From NCBI RefSeq assembly GCF_021631985.1, contig NZ_CP070225.1, positions 7,254,001-7,318,000 on the forward strand: DNA of 64,000 nt. Reading direction: 5' to 3'. Below the pieces are notes generated by a model. That model did not search any database, was not told the DNA's origin, and was given only the letters and a program-made list of their open reading frames with translations. Below, piece by piece: positions 57,959-64,000 of this stretch. Numbering within the stretch: position 1 is the first letter of the stretch; every line of letters begins with the position of its first letter. The DNA is from Sandaracinus amylolyticus (lineage in GTDB: Bacteria; Myxococcota_A; Polyangia; Polyangiales; Sandaracinaceae). A program made the translations under genes and the position numbers.

Positions 57959-60730
57959 TCAGAACCGAACGGTCACCGAGCCGAGGAAGCGGCGATCGAT
58001 GGGCTGACCGAACGGGTGCTCGCGATGCCCATCGTCGATCAGGTTCGTGCCGACGAACGCGAGCTCGAGCTGATCATCGAAGAAGCGCCAGCCGACGCGC
58101 GCGTTGAGCGTCGCGTACGCAGGCAGGTGGAAGCGGCGGAACGCGACGCCACCGCGCTCGGGATCGAGCTCCTGCTCGACCCAGTACTGGTCGCTCTGCC
58201 ACGAGAAATCGACCGAGAGATCGAGGCCGAACGGCGAGCGGTACTGGATGCCCGCGTTGACCATGTGCGCGCTGGTCCGCTGGTCGTCGTGGAGCGGGCC
58301 GGCGGCTCCGTCGTATCCGACGAACGGGCTGGTCTCGTGGATCGCGTAGTTCGCGTAGATGTCGAGACCCTGCACCGGGAACACGCGGAGACCGATCTCG
58401 CCACCGATCTGCTGGAACTGCTCGGGCTCGTTCGCCCACTCGAGCGCCGAGAGCGGATAGGCCTGGTGCTCGGGGAAATATCGCGCGAGCGGATTGCCAC
58501 CCTGGAAGTCGGCCAGTCGGAACTGCTGATTGCGAGTCAGCAGGATCTGATCGAGCACGATGTTGTAATAACCGTTGAGCTCGAGCGCGAAGTACTCGGT
58601 CATCTGGTTCATGTAACCGAGCTCGACCGAGATCAGACGCTCCGGGTTCAGCCCTTCGTTGCCGATGCCGAACGCCGTCACACCGCGCAGCGGCGTGTTG
58701 TTCGGCACCTGCAGGTACGACTCGGCGAACGTCGGCGAGCGGAACGCGGCGCCGCCGGTGAGGCGGATCGACTGGCCCGGCGTCGGGTGCACGACCACCG
58801 AGCCGCGCGGCGAGACCTGCGGGCCGGCGAGCGGGTGGAGGTCGCCGCGGATCGAGAGGACGACCTGGAGCACGTCCGAGAAGCGCAGCGTGTCCTGGAG
58901 GAAGAGCGCGCCGTGGTGCTGGGTCTGCACCTGATCGCGCAGCCACTCCCAGTCGACTTCCTTGAAGCGATAGGCGAGGCCGCCGATGAACTGGTTCTCG
59001 ACGCCGAGCAGATCGAACGTCTGCGAGAACACCACCTCGGCGTCGATGACGTCGGAGCGACGCACGCTCTGGTCCTGGATGAGGTCGAGACCGCCGGGGA
59101 TCACACCGACGTTGTTCACGTCGGTGTTGAAGCGGTTCCAGAACACGCGCGACGAGAGGCCCCACGGCGTCTCGAAGCTCGCGTAGGTCTGCGCGAACGT
59201 GACGTTCTGCGGGCGCAGCTGACGCAGGCGGCTGACGCCCTGGAAGGTGAACTCACCGGTCGAGATGCCCGAGCCGGCGCGCGCGGTGTAGCCGCCGTCG
59301 AAGCGATAGCTGACGTCACCCTGGAACGAGAGGCGCTCGTACCCGAGGTTCGGATCGCGCCCCGAAGGAATGATGTCGACGCGCTGGTCGGACACCTCGC
59401 GCGCGAACTGATCCTCGCGCTGGTAGCCGCCCGCGACGCGGAAGCGGAATCGATCGGCGCGCGCGTACACGCCGCTGCGCACCATGAGCTGTCCGCCCGT
59501 GCCGACGTTCGCGCTGACGTAGCTGCGACCTTCGCCGATCGGACGCGTGATGATGTTGATGATGCCGGTGACCGCGTCGGCGCCGTAGAGGGCCGAGGCG
59601 GGACCACGGATGACCTCGATGCGCTCGATGTCCTCCATGTTGAGCGGCAACATCCCGAAGATCGTCGCGCCCAGGAAGTCGAGGTACACCGAGCGACCGT
59701 CGATCAGCACGATGGTGCGGTTCGAGAGGCGCTGGTTGAGGCCGCGGATCGAGATCTGCGGGTCGCCGGGGTTGCTCTGCTGGATCGACACACCGGCAGC
59801 GCGGCGGAGGACGAGCGCAGGCGACTGCAGGCCCGACAGGCGGATGTCCTGCGCGGTGATCGTCGTGGTCGAGTTCGGCGCATCGAGCGGCGACTGCGCG
59901 GCGCGCGACGAGCTGACGACCGACTCTTCGTACGTGTCGCCCTGACGGCCCTCGCCGAGCTGCAGCGAGTCCTCGCCGTCGGGCTGCGTCTCGCCCTCGG
60001 CGAGCTGACCACTGCCCTGCGTGGTGCTCGAGCCGCCGCTCTCGCCCGGCTCTTCACCCGGCGACGTCCCGGGGACCTCGTTGATGCCCGCGGCGTCGGC
60101 CGCGTCGCGGCGCGAGCGCAGGGTCTCGGCGAGCAAACGGAGACGCTCGGCGCGCTGGCGGAGCGCATCGCTCTGCGTCGCCTCGGCGAGCGCGGCGATC
60201 TGCGTCGCGGAGTCCTCGAGCGCCTGGATCTCCTCGGCAGTCGCGAGCGGCGCCTCGACCTGCGGCTGAGGCTCGGTGGTCGGCGTCGGCTGGGCTGGCT
60301 GTGCCGCTGCGACCGCGCGCTGCTGCTGCGAGTCGATGCGCTGGCGCAACGCGGTCAGGAAGCTCACGACCTCGTCGCGATCGGCGGGGTCGCTCTCGAG
60401 ATAGCGCTCGAAGTACTCGACCGCCTCGGCATAGCGGCCGGCCTCGGCGTAGGCGCGCGCGATGTTGTAGATGACGTTCGGGTGCGGGAGGATGTCGTAC
60501 GCCTCCTGCAGCTGCGCGACGCCCTCGTCGATGTTGCCCTCGGCGATCATCGCCATGCCGCGGCGGAACATCGTGCGCGCTTCGGTGCGCACGTCGGCGT
60601 ACGCGATGCTCGGATCCAGCGTGGCGAGCGCAACGCCCGCGAGCAGCCCGGTGAGGAACAGTGCGCCGGCACGACGGCGCTTGTGATCGGCCTGGGTCGG
60701 GACCATGAGTCGGGCGGCAGGCTCGCTCAC
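57959..60730 (-). CDS. TonB-dependent receptor with N-terminal TPR region (paralogue 1)
   Basis: A 923-residue protein. Start GTG at 60728-60730 is supported by GGAGG seven bases upstream; the signal peptide (hydrophobic core ALFLTGLLAGVALATL) ends near AYA. TPR helices (MFRRGMAMIAEGNIDEGVAQ, NIARAYAEAGRYAEAVEYFE) precede a Gln-rich helical linker. The plug domain has the TonB-plug hallmarks RGLNQRLSNRTIVLIDGRSV and ALYGADAVTGIINIITR; the barrel ends LGSVTVRF with terminal Phe, the usual BAM signal. It is the first gene of the operon, ahead of a paralogue and a large lipoprotein. Confidence 0.92.
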   Translation of the reverse strand: MSEPAARLMVPTQADHKRRRAGALFLTGLLAGVALATLDPSIAYADVRTEARTMFRRGMAMIAEGNIDEGVAQLQEAYDILPHPNVIYNIARAYAEAGRYAEAVEYFERYLESDPADRDEVVSFLTALRQRIDSQQQRAVAAAQPAQPTPTTEPQPQVEAPLATAEEIQALEDSATQIAALAEATQSDALRQRAERLRLLAETLRSRRDAADAAGINEVPGTSPGEEPGESGGSSTTQGSGQLAEGETQPDGEDSLQLGEGRQGDTYEESVVSSSRAAQSPLDAPNSTTTITAQDIRLSGLQSPALVLRRAAGVSIQQSNPGDPQISIRGLNQRLSNRTIVLIDGRSVYLDFLGATIFGMLPLNMEDIERIEVIRGPASALYGADAVTGIINIITRPIGEGRSYVSANVGTGGQLMVRSGVYARADRFRFRVAGGYQREDQFAREVSDQRVDIIPSGRDPNLGYERLSFQGDVSYRFDGGYTARAGSGISTGEFTFQGVSRLRQLRPQNVTFAQTYASFETPWGLSSRVFWNRFNTDVNNVGVIPGGLDLIQDQSVRRSDVIDAEVVFSQTFDLLGVENQFIGGLAYRFKEVDWEWLRDQVQTQHHGALFLQDTLRFSDVLQVVLSIRGDLHPLAGPQVSPRGSVVVHPTPGQSIRLTGGAAFRSPTFAESYLQVPNNTPLRGVTAFGIGNEGLNPERLISVELGYMNQMTEYFALELNGYYNIVLDQILLTRNQQFRLADFQGGNPLARYFPEHQAYPLSALEWANEPEQFQQIGGEIGLRVFPVQGLDIYANYAIHETSPFVGYDGAAGPLHDDQRTSAHMVNAGIQYRSPFGLDLSVDFSWQSDQYWVEQELDPERGGVAFRRFHLPAYATLNARVGWRFFDDQLELAFVGTNLIDDGHREHPFGQPIDRRFLGSVTVRF

Positions 60731-60945
60731 CTGGGCACCTCCGTTCGCGCGCGCGTTCACTTCGTTCAAGCAGGACCTCGCTGCAGGCTGCTGGGTTTCC
60801 TACCGGCGGGACGCGTAGACGGACGGACCCCTGGCCTCGCACGCTGCGAACGCAGCGCGGGCCGGGACCCTCCATCCCGTTTTCCAACCGGGTTGTACGA
60901 GCGTGACGGGCACGACCACCGACCGGGCGATGGTCGCGCAAGCCG

Positions 60946-62664
60946 TCAGTACGGATCCAGTTTGTACCCCTTGACCGGACCCACCGGACCGTCGGACCCC
61001 CCACCTTCGGGGCGACGGGGCGGACGCGGGCGGAACGGCCTTCCGGCCGCCGCCGCCTCCAGCTCGGCGCTCACCTCGAGCGCGTCGCCGGTGATCGTAC
61101 GAGTCACCGAGAAATCGCGGTGACCCGGGAGCTCGAAGCGGAACGTCACCTGACGGCCGCGCTCGGCATCGACGCCGGTCCATTCGACGTCTGCGGGCGT
61201 CGGACCGTACTGGCGCGTGATGCCGTCGGCCGACTCGACGCTGACCATCGCGCCGGCCGGCGTGGAGCGCAGCGACACGAGGGTGTGCACGACCTGAGGC
61301 TGCGTCGGGGTGCCCGTGCCGGTGGAGACCGAGGTGCCGCCCCCGGCGGTGCCGGCGGTGCTCGGGTCCGGCCGCTCGCCGGTGGGCAGCGGCGGCGGGA
61401 CGGTCGTCGTCGCGACCGGCGTGTCGGTCGGCTGGCCGCCGCTGTTCATCGCGACCACGCCGACGGCCGCCAGCACGAGCAGCGACACCGCGGCGATCAC
61501 GTAGGGCAGACGGCTGCGCGTGGGCTGCTCGACCGAAGGCGGCGCGCCGAGCGCGCCCGGCGAGCTGCCGAGGGGCAGCGGCGTGCCGGTCGGCGTGAGC
61601 GAGGGCGTCGGCCCGCTGCCGGTCGCCGTCATCGAGAGCGGGTCGCCGCTGATCGCGACCGCGGGGAACGCGCCCGTCGCGTTCGGGATCGAGAACTCGC
61701 CGCTGAGCGACTGGTGGATCGAGAGCCCGCCGAGGCCCGCGTCGACGCTCACCTGCTTGAGCGCGACCAGCAGCTCGTCCATCGAGGCGAAGCGGTCTTC
61801 CGCCTTCTTCGCCATCGTCTTCATGACGATCTGCTCGAGGATCGGCGGGACGTGCACGTTCGGGTTGATCTCCCGCATCGCGGGAGGCGCCTCGTGCACG
61901 TGCGCCATCAGGATGTTGACCGAGTTGGGCCGATCGAACGGCACCTTCCCGGTGAGCATCTCGTACATGATCACGCCGAGCGCGTAGATGTCGGCGCGCC
62001 CGTCGACCCGCTCGCCGCGGATCTGCTCGGGCGACATGTACTTCGGCGAGCCCATGAAGAGGCCCGTCTGCGTGAGGTCCTCGCCCTTGTCCTCGAGGTT
62101 CTTCACGAGGCCGAAGTCGAGCACCTTCACGAAGTCGCTCTCGTCGCCGTGCTTGACGAGGTAGACGTTCGCCGGCTTGAGGTCGCGGTGGATGACGCCG
62201 AGCCCGTGCGCTTCGCGCAGCGAGCGGCACACCTGACGCGCGATGTGGAGCGCGCGGCCCGCGTCCATCGGGCCGGCTTCGCGCAGCGCGCGATGGAGCG
62301 TCTTCCCCTCGAGGAGCTCCATCGCGATGTAATAGATGTCGTCGTCGGTGCGGCCGTAGTCGAAGATCGACACCGTGTTCGGGTGCGTGAGCTTCGCGGT
62401 CGTCGACGCCTCGAGGAAGAAGCGCTTGTGGAACTCGGGGTCGCTGTCGCCCGAGTAGTTCGGGTTCAGGACCTTGAGCGCGACCTCGCGCCCGAGCGGC
62501 GCCTGCTCGGCGCGATAGACCTTGCCCATCCCGCCGCGCGCGATGAGCGACACGATGCGGAAGCGATCGTTGATCACACGTCCGATCAGCGGATCGGGCC
62601 CCGACTGGGACGACGCCGATCGACCGCCGGCTGCCGGCGCGCTGCCCGAAGCGTCAGCCGCCAC
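60946..62664 (-). CDS. Transmembrane serine/threonine protein kinase with PEGA-like C-terminal domain
   Basis: A 572-residue kinase. GTG at 62662-62664 has GGAGGG just upstream. The kinase domain runs from about 28 to 300: ARGGMGKVYRAE (P-loop), VALKVL (Lys), HRDLKPANVYL (catalytic loop), DFGLVKNL, GSPKYMSPEQIRGE and DIYALGVIMYEMLTG. A Ser/Thr/Pro linker leads to one transmembrane helix (LPYVIAAVSLLVLAAVGVVA, about 405-425). Outside the membrane there is another Thr/Pro-rich linker and a PEGA-type beta domain (LVSLRSTPAGAMVSVESADG, FRFELPGHRDFSVTRTI). All catalytic residues are present. It is divergent from the GIDE-domain gene. Confidence 0.94.
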   Translation of the reverse strand: MAADASGSAPAAGGRSASSQSGPDPLIGRVINDRFRIVSLIARGGMGKVYRAEQAPLGREVALKVLNPNYSGDSDPEFHKRFFLEASTTAKLTHPNTVSIFDYGRTDDDIYYIAMELLEGKTLHRALREAGPMDAGRALHIARQVCRSLREAHGLGVIHRDLKPANVYLVKHGDESDFVKVLDFGLVKNLEDKGEDLTQTGLFMGSPKYMSPEQIRGERVDGRADIYALGVIMYEMLTGKVPFDRPNSVNILMAHVHEAPPAMREINPNVHVPPILEQIVMKTMAKKAEDRFASMDELLVALKQVSVDAGLGGLSIHQSLSGEFSIPNATGAFPAVAISGDPLSMTATGSGPTPSLTPTGTPLPLGSSPGALGAPPSVEQPTRSRLPYVIAAVSLLVLAAVGVVAMNSGGQPTDTPVATTTVPPPLPTGERPDPSTAGTAGGGTSVSTGTGTPTQPQVVHTLVSLRSTPAGAMVSVESADGITRQYGPTPADVEWTGVDAERGRQVTFRFELPGHRDFSVTRTITGDALEVSAELEAAAAGRPFRPRPPRRPEGGGSDGPVGPVKGYKLDPY

Positions 62665-62900
62665 ACGCCCTCCCGGGCGTGCGCCGACTCGAGCTCCGCT
62701 TCGAGACGGATCGCACGATTGCACCCTCTGCGATCATTGATCCCTGGCTCTCCGATCCGTGTCAATGCCGGACTTCGAGCGACCGGTTCAGAGGGTACCC
62801 GAGATACGCGAGCGACGTCGAGGGTGTGTTTTCCAGCGCCCTGGAGGTCTTGCTAGGAGGGCGCGGGCACTGCAGTCTCGATCGACGGAGGTGGCGAGAA

Positions 62901-63593
62901 GTGTTGCCCCTTTACGTCGTGCTCGCGGGGACGATCGCGGGTGTCTCGATGGTGATCTGGTCGATCCAGCGCGCGCGTCAGCCGATGCTGCGCGAGGCGG
63001 CCACACGCACCTCGATCGCCGAGCTCACGCCAGGGCGCTTCCGGGTGATCGGGCGGGTGATCGCGATCCGCACGACCCCCAGCGAGATCGACGGCGCGGC
63101 GTGCGTCTACGTGGAGCGCGCGCGCTACGCCTCGGTGGGCGGGGGCCTCGTACCGCTGATGCGCGAGGTGGATCACGGCTGGTCCGCGCATCGTTTCTTC
63201 CTCGACGACGGCTCGGCGCGGCTGCTCGTCGATCCCGCGGAGGTGCTGATCGACTGCTCGACGGCGACCGGTGACGGCGGGCTCGTCGCGGAGCGCAGGC
63301 TGCGCGCGGGGGAGGAGATCGAGCTCGTCGCGCGCTTCCGCGCGGCGGATCGTGCGAGCACGCCGGACCTCGACGAGGGCCCGTATCGCGCGCCTGCTTC
63401 GGCGTGGGAAGCGGTCGCCGACGACGTGGGCCCGCCGCGCATCTCGTACCGCACCGAAGAAGGCATGGAGCGGGCGAGCCTCGACGAGATCAGCACGTTC
63501 CTGCGCGGCGCAGGGGCCCTCATGATCGCGACCAGCTTGCTGTTCGGCGGCGTGATGCTCTGGCTTCACTGGTGGCTCGCGATCCCCGTTTGA
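62901..63593 (+). CDS. GIDE-domain-like membrane protein
   Basis: A 230-residue protein. GTG at 62901 has GGAGG nine bases upstream, and the first residues form a transmembrane helix (LPLYVVLAGTIAGVSMVIWS). The middle resembles the bacterial version of the mitochondrial E3-ligase GIDE domain (TSIAELTPGRFRVIGRVIAI, CVYVERARYAS, HRFFLDDGSARLLVDPAEV). A second transmembrane helix ends the protein (LMIATSLLFGGVMLWLHWWL). It has no RING finger, so no ligase activity is implied. The next gene's TTG overlaps its stop. Confidence 0.78.
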   Translation: MLPLYVVLAGTIAGVSMVIWSIQRARQPMLREAATRTSIAELTPGRFRVIGRVIAIRTTPSEIDGAACVYVERARYASVGGGLVPLMREVDHGWSAHRFFLDDGSARLLVDPAEVLIDCSTATGDGGLVAERRLRAGEEIELVARFRAADRASTPDLDEGPYRAPASAWEAVADDVGPPRISYRTEEGMERASLDEISTFLRGAGALMIATSLLFGGVMLWLHWWLAIPV

Positions 63594-64000
63594 TCGCGAT
63601 CGTCGCGCTCGCGATCTCGTGCGTCGCGGCGAGCGCGCGCGGGTGGATCGAGCGGCTGCCGATCGAGCGCGACGTGCGCGCGCTGGTGTCGAGCGATCGC
63701 GCGGCGCGCAGAGGAGCCGCGCGTCGGCTCGGTCGGGAGGGCGCGCAGGGGATCGCGGTGGACGCGCTGCTCGGCGCGCTCGAGCGCGAGACCGATCCCG
63801 AGGTGCGCGCGGAGATCGTGGACGCGCTCGCGCGGCGCCGTGACCCCCGGGCGATCGAGGCGCTGAGCGACAACGTGCTGCGGCTGCGAGACGAGGAGCG
63901 CGAAGCGCGGGTGCGCGCGCTCGCGGCGATCGATCTGCCGCTCGCGCGTCGTGCCCTCGCGGCGGCGCTCGGTGGGCCCGCGGCGGAGCTCGCGTCGGCG
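63590..64000 (+). CDS. HEAT-repeat protein, N-terminal 137 residues (runs off right edge)
   Basis: Starts at a TTG overlapping the upstream stop (GTTTGA). An apolar N-terminus (MIAIVALAISCVAASARGW) suggests a signal peptide or anchor. It is followed by Ala/Arg-rich helical repeats typical of HEAT/PBS-lyase-type scaffolds (VDALLGALERETDPEVRAEI, VDALARRRDPRAIEALSDNV, REARVRALAAIDLPLARRAL). The frame remains open at the window end. It is coupled to the GIDE-like membrane protein. Confidence 0.7.
   Translation, partial: MIAIVALAISCVAASARGWIERLPIERDVRALVSSDRAARRGAARRLGREGAQGIAVDALLGALERETDPEVRAEIVDALARRRDPRAIEALSDNVLRLRDEEREARVRALAAIDLPLARRALAAALGGPAAELASA

Overview
The window is one stretch of very GC-rich bacterial chromosome (third codon positions almost all G or C). 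The content points to a predatory or soil myxobacterium of the Polyangiales/Sandaracinus type: two Pkn-type Ser/Thr kinases, many lipoproteins, FG-GAP and Cys-rich repeat proteins, a huge RHS/Tc-like protein, a TRAP solute receptor with a TatT lipoprotein, and TPR-fused TonB receptors. The taxonomic placement is an inference from gene content.

Layout. 1-4.5 kb (minus): kinase (cut by the left edge), Tat-exported TRAP receptor dctP, a secreted RCC1-repeat protein and tatT. 4.6-5.5 kb (plus): gluQ. 5.7-10.2 kb (minus): an overlapping operon of a cyclic-nucleotide-binding protein, a zinc-finger/Yip1-like membrane protein, glpA, glpB and perhaps a 41-residue protein. 10.3-29.8 kb (minus): a 19.5-kb operon of five exported products: a matrixin-like metalloprotease, a 2177-residue lipoprotein, an FG-GAP lipoprotein, a 2724-residue SpvB/RHS protein and a small lipoprotein overlapping its end. 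29.9-31.5 kb: a PDZ-containing polytopic membrane protein.

31.6-45.2 kb is an integrative element of about 13.6 kb. It sits in the 3' end of a tRNA-Ala(GGC) gene and is bounded by a 24-bp direct repeat (31641-31664 and 45197-45220). It carries a tyrosine integrase, an excisionase-like protein, two Gln/Ala-rich proteins resembling phage virion proteins, a ribbon-helix-helix protein, several lipoproteins, zinc-ribbon proteins, a possible HEPN protein and an SDH/ClpP-fold protease. Two things stand out. The integrase frame runs through the attachment core, and in the excised circle it would continue in frame into a 77-codon segment at the far end of the element, so integration swaps the integrase C-terminus. 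Three of the element's transcription units also share one palindromic operator (TCACC-N6-GGTGA).

45.4-52.9 kb returns to chromosomal genes: an amidase, trxB, a carotenoid oxygenase, and a ribF operon ending in a PilZ protein. A dispersed hairpin repeat of about 85 bp occurs three times (5.6, 47.1 and 48.7 kb), each time next to stop codons. 52.9-60.7 kb is an operon of two paralogous TPR-TonB receptors and a large lipoprotein. 60.9-64 kb holds a second Ser/Thr kinase with a PEGA-like tail, a divergent GIDE-domain membrane protein, and a HEAT-repeat protein cut by the right edge.
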